Assembly (NCBI GenBank): GCA_963707665.1
Contig: CAVPQU010000005.1
Span: forward strand, 264,759 to 328,758
Reading direction: 5' to 3'
From: DATJCV01 sp963707665
GTDB taxonomy: Bacteria; Pseudomonadota; Gammaproteobacteria; Burkholderiales; Burkholderiaceae_D
DNA: 64,000 nucleotides
Below are positions 1 to 9,276 of this stretch, in pieces. Numbering within the stretch: position 1 is the stretch's first letter; each line of letters starts with the position of its first letter. Below the pieces are notes generated by a model, which was not told the origin of the DNA, made no database searches, and was given only the letters and a program-made list of their open reading frames with translations. The position numbers were made by a program, and so were the translations under genes.

Positions 1-239
1 AGCTAGTGCAGGCGCCGATGCTGCGTACTGGCACCCACAATGAACCGATCATGGCCACGGCCGGCATGCTGAAGACTTCAGGCGCCAACGGCCAAGGCCA
101 GTCGGTGCCATCGTTCGAGGGCTTGAAACAACCGGCAGTATGGCGCCGCGAATCCGCTTCTGAAACCGTGCGGGCACTGGAGAAAAACGGCATGGAAACC
201 TACGATATTCCGGCCTTCCTGCGCAAGCAGGCGGATTAA
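1..239 (+). CDS. ftsZ: Cell division protein FtsZ, C-terminal tail (partial)
   Basis: Only the last ~79 codons are present; the gene begins upstream of the window. The tail ends in DIPAFLRKQAD, the conserved C-terminal peptide of FtsZ that binds FtsA and ZipA at the division septum. The preceding ~50 residues are the low-complexity linker. The GTPase core is outside the window, so identity rests on the terminal peptide and on the neighbours: lpxC lies two genes downstream, the usual end of the dcw (division and cell wall) cluster. A strong terminator follows at 304-331. Confidence 0.9.
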   Translation, partial: LVQAPMLRTGTHNEPIMATAGMLKTSGANGQGQSVPSFEGLKQPAVWRRESASETVRALEKNGMETYDIPAFLRKQAD

Positions 240-303
240 CGCCGGATTTTCGCAGCAGGCGCGTTCTGCGCCGATATGCGGAACGCGGCATACTGGGGGT
301 CAC

Positions 304-331
304 ACGCCGCGCTTGCGAGCGCGGCGTTTTT
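304..331 (+). terminator. Rho-independent terminator after ftsZ
   Basis: A 9-bp perfect stem (ACGCCGCGC / GCGCGGCGT) with a six-base loop is followed by a run of five T. It lies between ftsZ and the peroxiredoxin gene and would end the dcw cluster transcript. Confidence 0.85.
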
Positions 332-372
332 ATTGGGCAAATCCGTTTCAAAATAACTACGAGGAGCGTTTC

Positions 373-879
373 ATGACCATCAAGATCGGTGATAACTTGC
401 CGCAAGGTACATTGGCGGAGTTTATCGAAACCGCAACCGAAGGCTGCACCCTGGGGCCGAATACCTTCAATGTCGCGGATCTGGCCAAGGGCAAGAAAAT
501 TGTCGTGTTCGGTCTGCCGGGCGCCTACACGCCAACCTGCTCGGCGCAGCACGTGCCGGGCTATGTCAAGCATGCCGCCGACTTGAAAGCGATGGGCGTG
601 GACGAAATCTGGTGCATCGCTGTCAACGACGCTTTTGTCATGGGTGCCTGGGGCCGCGAGCAAAAGGCGACCGGCGTGGTACGCATGCTGGCCGACGGCA
701 ACGCGACATTCAGCAAGGCACTGGGCCTGGATGCCGATTTCTCCAAATTCGGCATGGGTACACGCTCGCAGCGCTATTCCATGCTGGTGGAGGACGGCGT
801 GGTGCGTCAATTGAATGTCGAGCAACCCGGTAAATTCGAGGTATCGAACGCCGAGACCATGCTGACTCAACTCGGATAA
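373..879 (+). CDS. Peroxiredoxin (Prx5/AhpE-like, redoxin family)
   Basis: A 168-residue thiol peroxidase that reduces hydroperoxides, probably cytosolic and glutathione- or glutaredoxin-dependent as in related bacterial Prx5 proteins. The peroxidatic cysteine is Cys56 in the motif PGAYTPTCSAQHVPGY, which is diagnostic of the Prx5 subfamily. A second cysteine, Cys25, lies near the N-terminus. The ATG at 373 was chosen because it is preceded by GAGGAG at 361-366 and begins the family homology; a longer reading would run into the terminator stem. It stands alone between ftsZ and lpxC. Confidence 0.92.
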   Translation: MTIKIGDNLPQGTLAEFIETATEGCTLGPNTFNVADLAKGKKIVVFGLPGAYTPTCSAQHVPGYVKHAADLKAMGVDEIWCIAVNDAFVMGAWGREQKATGVVRMLADGNATFSKALGLDADFSKFGMGTRSQRYSMLVEDGVVRQLNVEQPGKFEVSNAETMLTQLG

Positions 880-928
880 AGGCGTGCCCGGCAGCGGCAT
901 GGTGATAACAAGAAAGTTATAATGCCGC

Positions 929-1864
929 ATGCTGAAACAACGCACCATCAAACAACTGGTCAAGACTGTCGGCGTCGGCTTGCACTCCGGCACCAAGGTC
1001 GAGCTGACTCTGCGTCCGGCCGCGGTCGATACTGGCATTATTTTTCGCCGCGTCGACCTCGAGCCGGTGGTCGATCTGCCGGCAACTGCGGTTGCGGTCG
1101 GCGACACGCGCATGGCGTCGACGCTGGCCAAGGGAAGCGTGCGCGTGTCGACGGTCGAACATCTGCTGTCGGCCTGCGCCGGCCTCGGCATAGACAACCT
1201 GTACGTCGAGCTGACGGCGGAAGAAATTCCGATCATGGATGGCTCGGCATCTTCCTTCGTGTTCCTGCTGCAGCAGGCGGGTTTGCAAGAGCAGGGCACA
1301 GCCAAGAAATTCATCCGCGTCAAGACCCCGGTCGAAGTTTCGGAAGGGGAAGGCGAGCAAAAAAAATGGGCGCGGCTCGAACCGTACGACGGTTTCCGGC
1401 TGAAATTCTTTATCGAGTTCAATCATCCCGCGGTGGACGGCACCGGCCAGAGCGCTGAAGTCGATTTCGCGCTGGAATCCTACGTCAAGGAAGTGGCGCG
1501 CGCGCGCACCTTCGGTTTCATGCAGGACGTCGAGACGCTGCGCGGCCTTGGGTTGGCGCGCGGCGGCTCGCTGGAAAACGCGATCGTCATGGACGAGTAT
1601 CGCATCCTGAATCCGGATGGCTTGCGCTACGAGAATGAATTCGTACGCCACAAAATATTGGATGCGATTGGTGACCTGTACCTGATCGGCCATCCGCTGC
1701 TCGCCAGTTACGTTGCCCACAAATCCGGCCACACACTCAACAATCAATTGCTGCGGGCCTTGCTGGCGCAACCGGACGCTTACGAAATCGTCAGCTTCGA
1801 CACGCTGGCCAACGCGCCGGCTACCTACGTGCGTCAGGCGGCTCAGGAGTGGGCACTAAATTGA
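929..1864 (+). CDS. lpxC: UDP-3-O-acyl-N-acetylglucosamine deacetylase
   Basis: LpxC catalyses the first committed step of lipid A synthesis, the zinc-dependent deacetylation of UDP-3-O-acyl-GlcNAc in the cytoplasm. The 311-residue length fits the family. Visible motifs are STVEHLLSA with zinc ligand His78, the HKILDAIGDLYLIG segment with the other His and Asp ligands, and the C-terminal SGHTLNN segment with the catalytic His. The position after the end of the dcw cluster is the usual one. It is followed by an imperfect terminator hairpin and one copy of the window's paired ATACTCC element. Confidence 0.97.
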   Translation: MLKQRTIKQLVKTVGVGLHSGTKVELTLRPAAVDTGIIFRRVDLEPVVDLPATAVAVGDTRMASTLAKGSVRVSTVEHLLSACAGLGIDNLYVELTAEEIPIMDGSASSFVFLLQQAGLQEQGTAKKFIRVKTPVEVSEGEGEQKKWARLEPYDGFRLKFFIEFNHPAVDGTGQSAEVDFALESYVKEVARARTFGFMQDVETLRGLGLARGGSLENAIVMDEYRILNPDGLRYENEFVRHKILDAIGDLYLIGHPLLASYVAHKSGHTLNNQLLRALLAQPDAYEIVSFDTLANAPATYVRQAAQEWALN

Positions 1865-1898
1865 GCTTGGCAGCAGCAGCCGGGTCGCTTTAAAAACA

Positions 1899-1936
1899 GG
1901 GAGTATGCCGGTAAACCGGCTATTCTCCCTCTGTTT
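1899..1936 (+). terminator. Probable lpxC terminator (imperfect hairpin)
   Basis: GGGAG-TAT-GCCGG, a TAAA loop, then CCGGC-TAT-T-CTCCC form two short stems separated by an internal loop, followed by TCTGTTTT. It lies between the convergent genes lpxC and the DciA-like gene. The left arm contains GGAGTAT and so overlaps the dispersed element at 1900-1959. Confidence 0.55.
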
Positions 1937-1959
1937 TCCTACGACTTAAAAAATACTCC
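1900..1959. repeat. Paired ATACTCC element, copy 1 (inverted left half-site)
   Basis: GGAGTAT at 1900-1906 and ATACTCC at 1953-1959. Their starts are 53 bp apart, the spacing seen in the other copies, but here the left half-site is inverted. It begins 36 bp after the lpxC stop codon. The left half also forms part of a terminator-like hairpin, so this copy could be coincidental. Confidence 0.45.
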
Positions 1960-2015
1960 AGCAATATCCGGATTGGATAGATCGCTCTGTCCGGAGCTTC
2001 GTGGCCTCGGTGCGA

Positions 2016-2522
2016 TCATGGCACGGGATGCCGATGGCGCCGCAACATGGCCTCGATTGCCGCCTTCAATGCCGCATTGCGCGGCGTATCTTCCAGTTCA
2101 CTGTCGAGCGCTGCCAATGCGGGCAATGCCTGCGCGGACAGTGTCAATTGCTTCGCCGGCGCCGGCTTTTCGGCCGGCCGGCCGGCTTGCACTTTGAGAC
2201 GCACTGCGTTAACCTGCCAGCCCAGTCGGCGCAGATTTTCTTGTAGTTTCGGCAATTGCTGCTTCAACTTGGCTGCCAGGGCCGCATTGAGCACAGTCAG
2301 CACTAACTGCTCGGAGGCGAACTGCAGCACCTCGCACGTTTCAAACATCTGCGGCAGATTGCGCCTGCAATCTTTTTGCAGTTGTGCCATGCGCGTGGCT
2401 GCCGGCAATAGCGATCCCAGTTTGTCATGGGCGCCAAGAAACTCGGCAACGCCGCGTGCAGTGGGCGTCATCGATGCCGATGAGGGCGGCCGAAACGTGG
2501 AAAAAGAAGAGGCGGCAGACAT
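2016..2522 (-). CDS. DciA-like protein (DUF721 family)
   Basis: A 168-residue protein whose middle carries the DUF721 pattern: a helical N-terminal part, then a segment like LQFASEQLVLTVLNAALAAKLKQQLPKL that resembles the KH-like fold of DciA, the ancestral loader of replicative helicase DnaB. The role in replication initiation is known for some family members and is only inferred here. An internal Met18 is an alternative start. It is transcribed convergently with lpxC and divergently from the M23 peptidase gene. Confidence 0.75.
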   Translation of the reverse strand: MSAASSFSTFRPPSSASMTPTARGVAEFLGAHDKLGSLLPAATRMAQLQKDCRRNLPQMFETCEVLQFASEQLVLTVLNAALAAKLKQQLPKLQENLRRLGWQVNAVRLKVQAGRPAEKPAPAKQLTLSAQALPALAALDSELEDTPRNAALKAAIEAMLRRHRHPVP

Positions 2523-2572
2523 AACGTCACCTTATCATCCGATTCCGCGTGCAACAAGTCAAAGGAACCGAG

Positions 2573-3523
2573 ATGCAGATCATATTGTTGCACCCGCGTT
2601 TGCCCCATGCCCGTTCGCTTACCCTGACTTTTCGCCATGTGGTGCTGGCCACAGGCGCCTTGCTGATTTCGTTGCTGGTGACGGCTTCGCTGCTGTCGGT
2701 ATTGCTGGTTCGGTATGCGGCCGAATATCAGTTGCCGTTTTTGACGCCCGCGGCAGCACCTGACCAGTCCGCGCGCCAGGATCGTTACGTCAAGGAAAAT
2801 CTGGCGGCGATGGCCGTCAAACTGGGCGCGATGCAGGCCCAATTGATGCGGCTGGATGCTCTTGGCGAGCGGGTGCAAGGCCTGGCTGGCATCAAGCCGG
2901 AAGAGTTCAATTTTCATGAGTTGCCGGGGCGTGGCGGCGCTGCACCGTCCGCCGCCGGCGCGCACATGGCGCCGCGCGTGCTGGATATGGCTGAATTCCA
3001 GCTGCTGCTGGATGCGCTGGCGAAAGGTGTCGACCAGCGCAGCGACTACCTGAATGTGGTGGAAACGGCGTTGATGACCACTCAGATCAAGTCGCGCATG
3101 CTGCCCACCACGCAACCAGTCAACGTCGGCTACAACGCCTCCGGTTTCGGCTTCCGCATCGATCCGTTCACCGGCCGCAGCACGTTTCACGACGGCATCG
3201 ACTTTCCGGCGCCGGTCGGCACCCCGATCATCGCTGCCGCCGGCGGCGTCGTGATCGCGGCCGAATATCATCATGAATATGGCAATATGCTCGAAATCGA
3301 CCACGGTAACGGCATCGTGACGCGCTATGCGCATGCCTCGCGCTTGCTGGTAAAAGTGGGGGACATCGTGCGCCGCGGTCAGCACGTGGCGGCAATCGGT
3401 ACGACCGGCCGTTCTACCGGCGCCCATTTGCATTTCGAGGTGCTGGTCAAGGGCGTACCGCAGGATCCGCAAAAATTCCTGGCAGCGGGCGCCGATCAGA
3501 CCCCAGCCCTGAGCCAGCGTTAG
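2573..3523 (+). CDS. Membrane-anchored M23 family metallopeptidase
   Basis: A 316-residue protein with a short cytoplasmic N-terminus, one membrane segment at about residues 24-47, a periplasmic helical region, and a C-terminal LytM/M23 domain. Catalytic zinc motifs visible are FHDGIDFPAPVG (H and D ligands) and GAHLHFEV (HxH). Such proteins cleave or regulate cleavage of peptidoglycan cross-links. The ATG at 2573 is preceded by AAAGGA and starts just before the membrane helix; an upstream in-frame start would add eight residues. It sits directly upstream of secA, separated by about 150 bp. Confidence 0.9.
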   Translation: MQIILLHPRLPHARSLTLTFRHVVLATGALLISLLVTASLLSVLLVRYAAEYQLPFLTPAAAPDQSARQDRYVKENLAAMAVKLGAMQAQLMRLDALGERVQGLAGIKPEEFNFHELPGRGGAAPSAAGAHMAPRVLDMAEFQLLLDALAKGVDQRSDYLNVVETALMTTQIKSRMLPTTQPVNVGYNASGFGFRIDPFTGRSTFHDGIDFPAPVGTPIIAAAGGVVIAAEYHHEYGNMLEIDHGNGIVTRYAHASRLLVKVGDIVRRGQHVAAIGTTGRSTGAHLHFEVLVKGVPQDPQKFLAAGADQTPALSQR

Positions 3524-3672
3524 CCGGTATCCGCCCGGCTATTGTTAACTGGTTCCTAATCCCAATCTAATACAGGCTGCATGATAAAATCCGCGATTTG
3601 GCCCAAGCCAGAGCCGACACCGCCCGCTGTGGCGCGCGTCGAATGCTTTCCGGCATTTTCTAGAATCCAAGC

Positions 3673-6445
3673 ATGTCATTACTGACCCAGATTTTCGGCA
3701 GTCGCAACCAGCGGCTGCTTAAGCAATACAGGAAAAAGGCGCGCGACATCAATGCCCTGGAAGCGACAATCGAAAAATTGTCAGACGCCGAACTGCAAGC
3801 CAAGACGGCCGAATTCAAGCAGCGCGTAGCCGCCGGGACCACGCTGGATGAGATTCTGCCGGAAGCCTTCGCAGTCTGCCGCGAGGCCAGCAAGCGGGTC
3901 CTGAAAATGCGTCATTTCGACGTGCAGTTGATCGGCGCCATGGTTTTGCATGACGGCAAGATCGCGGAAATGGGTACCGGCGAAGGCAAAACGCTCATGG
4001 CAACGCTGGCGGTCTATCTGAATGCGCTGGCCGGCAAAGGCGTGCATGTGGTGACGGTCAACGATTATCTGGCCCAGCGCGATGCTGAATGGATGGGCAC
4101 GCTGTACGGCTGGCTCGGCTTGACTACCGGCGTCAACCTGTCGCAGATGGCGCACGACACCAAGCAGGCGGCCTACGCGGCCGACATTACCTACGGCACC
4201 AACAACGAATTCGGTTTTGATTACCTGCGCGACAACATGGTGTACGAAGCCGGCGACCGGGTTCAGCGCGAACTGAGTTTTGCCATCGTCGATGAAGTGG
4301 ACTCGATCCTGATCGACGAAGCGCGTACACCGCTGATCATCTCCGGTCAGGCGGAGGATCATACCGAGCTGTACGTCAAGATCAACGCGGTGCCGCCGTT
4401 GTTGACCATGCAGATCGGCGAGGAAACGCCGGACGGCAAGGGTCACGTCGAAGTGCCGGGCGACTATACCAAGGATGAAAAAGCGCACCAGGTATTGCTG
4501 ACTGAAGAGGGGCACGAAAAGGCCGAGCAAATCCTGGCGCGCATGGGGTTGTTGCCGGACGGCGCTTCCTTGTATGACGCCGCCAACATCACGCTGATTC
4601 ACCATCTGTATGCCGCCTTGCGCGCACACGCGTTGTACCACCGCGACCAGCACTACGTGGTGCAGGATGGCGAAGTCGTGATCGTCGACGAGTTCACCGG
4701 CCGCATGATGACCGGACGGCGCTGGTCGGACGGCCTGCACCAGGCGGTGGAGGCCAAGGAAGGCGTCAAGATCCAGAACGAGAACCAGACCCTGGCTTCG
4801 ATTACCTTCCAGAACTATTTCCGCATGTACGGCAAGTTGGCCGGCATGACCGGTACGGCCGACACCGAAGCCTATGAATTCCAGGAAATCTATGGTCTGG
4901 AAACGGTGGTGATCCCGCCCAACAAGCCGAGCCAGCGCAAGGACTTGCAGGATCAGGTCTACAAGACCAACGAAGAAAAATATACGGCGATGTTGAATGA
5001 CATCAGCGACTGTTTCGGGCGCGGTCAACCGGTCTTGGTCGGTACCACCTCGATCGAGAATTCCGAACTCCTGTCCGGCATCCTGAGCAAGGCCAAGCTG
5101 CAGCACAATGTGTTGAACGCCAAGCAGCATGCGCGCGAAGCGGAAATCATCGCCCAGGCCGGTAGTTCGAAACAGATCACGATCGCCACCAACATGGCCG
5201 GGCGCGGTACCGATATCGTGCTGGGCGGCAGTATCGAAAAGCAGCTCAAGGAAATCGAAGCCAATGCCAGCCTGTCCCAGACCGAAAAAGACCTGGCGAC
5301 GCAAAAGCTGAAAAGTGAATGGCAGGTGCGGCATGATCAGGTGGTGGCGGCGGGCGGCTTGCACATCGTCGGCACCGAGCGGCACGAATCGCGCCGGGTC
5401 GACAACCAGTTGCGCGGCCGTGCCGGGCGCCAGGGTGACCCCGGCTCGTCGCGCTTCTACCTGTCGCTGGACGACCAGTTGCTGCGCATCTTCGCCGGTG
5501 ACCGCGTGCGCGCCATCATGGAGCGGCTGAAGATGCCGGAAGGCGAACCGATCGAAGCCGGCATCGTCTCGCGCTCGATCGAATCGGCGCAGCGCAAGGT
5601 GGAAGCGCGCAACTTCGACATCCGCAAGCAGCTGCTCGAATACGACGACGTCGCCAACGACCAGCGCAAGGTGATCTACCAGCAGCGCAATGAGCTGCTG
5701 GCGGCGCAGGATGTGTCGGAACTGGTTGCGGCCTTGCGCCAGGGCGTGTTTACCGACTTGTTCCGCAGCCATGTGCCGGAACAGTCGGTCGAGGAGCAAT
5801 GGGATGTCGCCGGCACTGCAGGCGACGCTCGCCAATGAATGGCAACTGGACGTGCCGCTGAAGCCGAGATCACTGAAAGCGGAGCCGGACCTGACCGACG
5901 AGGACTTGCTGGAGCGCATCCTGAAGGCGGCGGACGACGTCTATAACGCCAAGATCGCGATCGTCGGCAAGGAAGCGTTTGCCGGCTTCGAGCGCAGCGT
6001 GATGCTGCAAAACGTCGATAGTTATTGGCGCGAGCATCTGGCGGCGCTCGACCATCTGCGTCAGGGCATCCATTTGCGCGGCTATGCGCAGAAGAATCCG
6101 AAACAGGAATACAAGCGCGAGGCGTTCGAGCTGTTCGGCCAGATGCTGGATTTGATCCGCAATGGCGTCGTCAAGATCGTCATGACCGTGCGCATCCAGA
6201 GCAGCGAGGAAATCGCAGCGGCGGAAGAGAAGCTGGCACCGCCACAGGTTGCCAACATCCACTATCGGCATGCCGATTTCGGCGGCGAGGAAACCGAAAG
6301 CGGCGAAATGCTGGCGCCCACCGCCAACGGCGAGGAGCCTCGGCAGCAGCCGCTGGTGCATGCGGTGCCGAAAGTCGGACGCAACGATCCTTGCCCGTGC
6401 GGCAGCGGCAAGAAATACAAGCAATGCCACGGCCGGCTGGCGTAA
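3673..6445 (+). CDS. secA: Preprotein translocase ATPase SecA (one frameshift)
   Basis: SecA drives post-translational protein export through SecYEG. The Walker A motif is MGTGEGKT at residues 100-107, the DEAD-like box is in VDEVDSILIDEARTP, and the C-terminal zinc-binding motif is CPCGSGKKYKQCHG. The reading frame breaks at about 5815: the first frame runs to a stop at 5838, while the expected continuation LQATLANEWQLDVPL and the rest of the protein are in the next frame to 6445. One extra base in GGCACTGCAG explains it. The restored protein is about 923 residues, normal for proteobacterial SecA. Because secA is essential and single-copy, a sequence error is the likely cause. Confidence 0.95.
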
Positions 6446-6480
6446 GCCGGCCGTGTCGGCGGCTTACGCCGGTTTTCGGC

Positions 6481-6540
6481 GCGGGGACGACCCCGCTGTC
6501 TTGATACGAACGGGGACGGCCCCACCGATCCGATAGGGGG
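6481..6540 (+). promoter_or_regulatory. Guanidine-II riboswitch (mini-ykkC)
   Basis: Two small GC-rich hairpins carry the diagnostic ACGR tetraloops: GCGGGG-ACGA-CCCCGC at 6481-6496 and GGGG-ACGG-CCCC at 6512-6523, separated by 15 nt. The ribosome-binding purine run AGGGGG at 6535-6540 follows, a few bases before the start of the SugE/Gdx gene. In the known class, guanidine binding lets the two loops dock and frees the Shine-Dalgarno sequence. The downstream gene encodes a guanidinium exporter homologue, which fits the assignment. Confidence 0.9.
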
Positions 6541-6544
6541 CAGT

Positions 6545-6865
6545 ATGGCGTGGATGATTCTGGTGCTGGCCGGGGCGTTCGAGGTGGCTTGGGCGGTGGG
6601 TCTCAAATATACCGAGGGGTTTAGCCGCTTCTGGCCCAGCGTCGGCACGGTGGCGGCGATGATCATCAGCGTCACCCTGCTCGGCATGGCGGTCAAGACG
6701 CTGCCGCTCAGCACCGCGTACGCGGTCTGGACCGGCATCGGCGCGGTCGGCGCCGTGATTCTCGGTATCTTCCTGTTCGACGAATCCGCCTCCGCTGCGC
6801 GCCTGCTGTGCGTCGGCCTGATCCTGGTCGGCATCGTCGGCCTGAAGCTGGTCTCGCCGGACTGA
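6545..6865 (+). CDS. gdx: Guanidinium exporter, SMR family (Gdx/SugE)
   Basis: A 106-residue four-helix small multidrug resistance protein. The N-terminal helix starts MAWMILVLAGAFEVAWAVGLKY, with the conserved membrane Glu13 that couples proton and substrate exchange. The motif STAYAVWTGIGAVG is typical of the SugE/Gdx branch rather than EmrE. Family members export guanidinium. The riboswitch immediately upstream supports this role and predicts translation is turned on by guanidine. It lies between secA and argJ and appears to be transcribed alone or by read-through from secA. Confidence 0.92.
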   Translation: MAWMILVLAGAFEVAWAVGLKYTEGFSRFWPSVGTVAAMIISVTLLGMAVKTLPLSTAYAVWTGIGAVGAVILGIFLFDESASAARLLCVGLILVGIVGLKLVSPD

Positions 6866-6965
6866 GCGGGGCTGCGGCAGCAAACGCAGCGCGCCGCAGG
6901 TGCGGCGGCTGCGATTACAATCAACGCTTGATCAATCAACGCTTGCTTCAACGCAGGGATATGTC

Positions 6966-8196
6966 ATGGCTGTCAATCTTCCTCTTCCCGTCGCCGCCGA
7001 CCTGCTGCCGGTGGCCGGCCTCGAACTCGGTCATGCCGAAGCCGGCGTGCGCAAGGCCAACCGCAAGGATCTGCTGGTGATGACGCTGGCGCCGGGCGCC
7101 ACGGTGGCCGGCGTGTTTACCGCCAACCGTTTCTGCGCGGCGCCGGTGCAGGTATGCAAGGCGCATCTGGGCGCCGGCCACGCCCCGATCCGGGCGCTGG
7201 TGGTCAATACCGGCAATGCCAATGCCGGCACCGGCGCAGCCGGCCTGGCCGCCGCCAACGCCACCTGCGCGGCGCTGGCGCAGCTGCTCGACTGCGCGCC
7301 GCAGCAGATCCTGCCGTTTTCGACCGGAGTGATCTTGGAGCCGCTGCCGGTCGAGCGCATCAGTGCCGGCCTGCCGCAGGCGCTGGCCAACCGCCGCAGC
7401 GACAATTGGTACAACGCGGCCGAAGCGATCATGACCACCGACACGCAGCCGAAGGCGGCTTCGCGCACGGTCGTCATCAACGGCCAGACCATTACGCTGA
7501 CCGGCATCAGCAAGGGTTCCGGCATGATCCGGCCCAATATGGCGACCATGCTTGGTTTCGTCGCCACCGACGCCAAGGTGGCGCAGCCGGTGTTGGAGCA
7601 CTTGGTGAAGGCCGCCGCCGACCAATCGTTTAACTGCATCACGGTCGATGGCGATACCTCGACCAATGATTCCTTCATGCTGATCGCCACCGGCTGCCTC
7701 CGGCGTCGAGATCAAGGCCATCGACACGCCCGAATACGCGGCGCTGGCGGCGGCGCTGACCGGCCTGTCGCAGCAACTGGCGCAGATGATCGTGCGCGAT
7801 GGCGAAGGTGCCACCAAGTTCATCACGATTCAGGTCGAGGGCGGGCGCGATCGCGACGAATGCCGGAAGATCGCCTATGCGATCGGCCATTCGCCGCTGG
7901 TCAAAACGGCGTTCTTTGCCTCCGATCCGAACCTTGGCCGCATCCTGGCGGCGATCGGCTATGCCGGTGTCGATGATCTCGATGTCGCGCAGTTGAACCT
8001 GTACCTGGATGATGTCTGGGTCGCCCAAAACGGCGGCCGCCATCCGGATTACCAGGAAGCCGACGGCCAGCGGGTGATGCGGCAAAGCGAAATCACGGTG
8101 CGCGTCACGCTTGGCCGCGGTGCTGCCTCCGCCACGGTCTGGACCTGCGATCTGTCGCACGAATACGTGACGATCAATGCCGATTACCGCTCCTGA
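6966..8196 (+). CDS. argJ: Bifunctional ornithine acetyltransferase / N-acetylglutamate synthase (one frameshift)
   Basis: ArgJ transfers acetyl from N-acetylornithine to glutamate in the cyclic arginine pathway. The autoproteolysis site is in GSGMIRPNMATMLGF, between Ala and Thr, and the NTGNANAGTG segment is typical. The frame breaks near 7695-7703: the first frame loses homology after MLIATG, and the next frame resumes with ASGVEIKAIDTPEY and runs to the stop at 8196. The length is one base over a multiple of three, so one inserted base is the simplest explanation; the restored product is about 409 residues. The ATG at 6966 begins the homology. Confidence 0.93.
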
Positions 8197-8253
8197 GCGC
8201 GGCTCCATTTATTTATCTTAAAGGCCGGCCGCCACCGCCGGCCTGATTTTGTC

Positions 8254-9129
8254 ATGACTCAACTCGATCAATTTTTGACCCGCGCCGAAGCATTGCTGGC
8301 ACGCCTGGAAACCATTCTGCCGCCCAGCGTCCCAGTCCCCGACTGGCACGCCGCCACTGCCTTTCGCTGGCGCAAACGCGGCGCCGGTACCGGTTATTTG
8401 CAGCCGGTCAGCCATATTGCCGATATCGCGCTCGACGACTTGCACAATATCGAACCGCAAAAGCGGCAGATCGAGCAAAACACGCGCCAGTTCGTCGAAG
8501 GCAAGCCGGCCAATAACGTGCTGTTGACCGGCGCCCGCGGCACCGGCAAGTCGTCGCTGATCAAGGCTTGCCTGAACCAGTATGCGGCGCAGGGGCTGCG
8601 CCTGATCGAGGTCGACAAGAGCGATCTGGGCGACCTGGCCGACATCGTCGATCTGGTGGCCGGGCGGCCGGAACGCTTCATCATTTTTTGCGACGACCTG
8701 TCGTTCGAGGAAGGCGAGGGCGGCTACAAGGCGCTGAAGGTGGCGCTGGACGGCAGCATTTCCGCGCAGTCGGACAATGTGCTGATCTACGCCACCTCGA
8801 ATCGGCGCCACCTGATGCCGGAGCGGATGTCAGACAATGCCGGCTATGTCCATACCGAGGACGGCGACCTGCATCCGGGCGAAACGGTCGAGGAAAAAAT
8901 TTCGCTGTCCGAGCGCTTCGGCCTGTGGGTCACTTTCTACCCGTTCCGGCAAGATGATTACCTGGAGATTGTCGGTCACTGGCTGCGCCATTTCGGCTGC
9001 AATGACAGCCAGATCGCCGTCGCCCATGATGACGCGCTGCGCTGGGCGTTACAGCGCGGCTCGCGTTCCGGCCGGGTCGCGTGGCAGTTCGCCAAGGATC
9101 ATGCCGGCAAACTCGGCAACCGGATCTGA
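8254..9129 (+). CDS. DUF815 family AAA ATPase
   Basis: A 291-residue predicted P-loop ATPase. Walker A is GARGTGKS at residues 93-100, followed by a Walker B-like IIFCDDLSFEE and a sensor-like region IYATSNRRHLMPERM. This arrangement is the DUF815 family, whose function is not established. It follows argJ by 57 bp on the same strand and precedes the Nudix hydrolase, the order seen in many betaproteobacteria. No membrane segment is visible. Confidence 0.88.
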   Translation: MTQLDQFLTRAEALLARLETILPPSVPVPDWHAATAFRWRKRGAGTGYLQPVSHIADIALDDLHNIEPQKRQIEQNTRQFVEGKPANNVLLTGARGTGKSSLIKACLNQYAAQGLRLIEVDKSDLGDLADIVDLVAGRPERFIIFCDDLSFEEGEGGYKALKVALDGSISAQSDNVLIYATSNRRHLMPERMSDNAGYVHTEDGDLHPGETVEEKISLSERFGLWVTFYPFRQDDYLEIVGHWLRHFGCNDSQIAVAHDDALRWALQRGSRSGRVAWQFAKDHAGKLGNRI

Positions 9130-9166
9130 ACCCGCTTGCCGTCGCCGCGGCACGCCGCGCATTTAA

Positions 9167-9227
9167 TATACTGGTCTATATAGGCCTTAATTACGGGCGA
9201 AAAATGGACGTATTTAACCTATACTCC
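9167..9227. repeat. Paired ATACTCC element, copy 2
   Basis: TATACTGG at 9167-9174 and TATACTCC at 9220-9227, starts 53 bp apart. The central core TTACGGGCG lies at 9191-9199, against an element centre at 9197. It begins 38 bp after the stop codon of the DUF815 ATPase gene and ends just before the Nudix gene. Confidence 0.8.
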
Positions 9228-9276
9228 AATGTACCTCTGTGGCGGCGAGCGTCAACCGGGGCCCAGGGCGCAGTTC

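Noticed and set aside
49..1422. Long minus-strand open frame (457 codons) over ftsZ tail, peroxiredoxin and lpxC
   Set aside because: It is antisense to three well-supported genes, has no recognisable domain, and arises from the GC-rich codon pattern.
3781..5919. 712-codon open frame antisense to secA
   Set aside because: A shadow of the secA coding frame with His/Arg/Gln-rich low-complexity composition typical of antisense reading.
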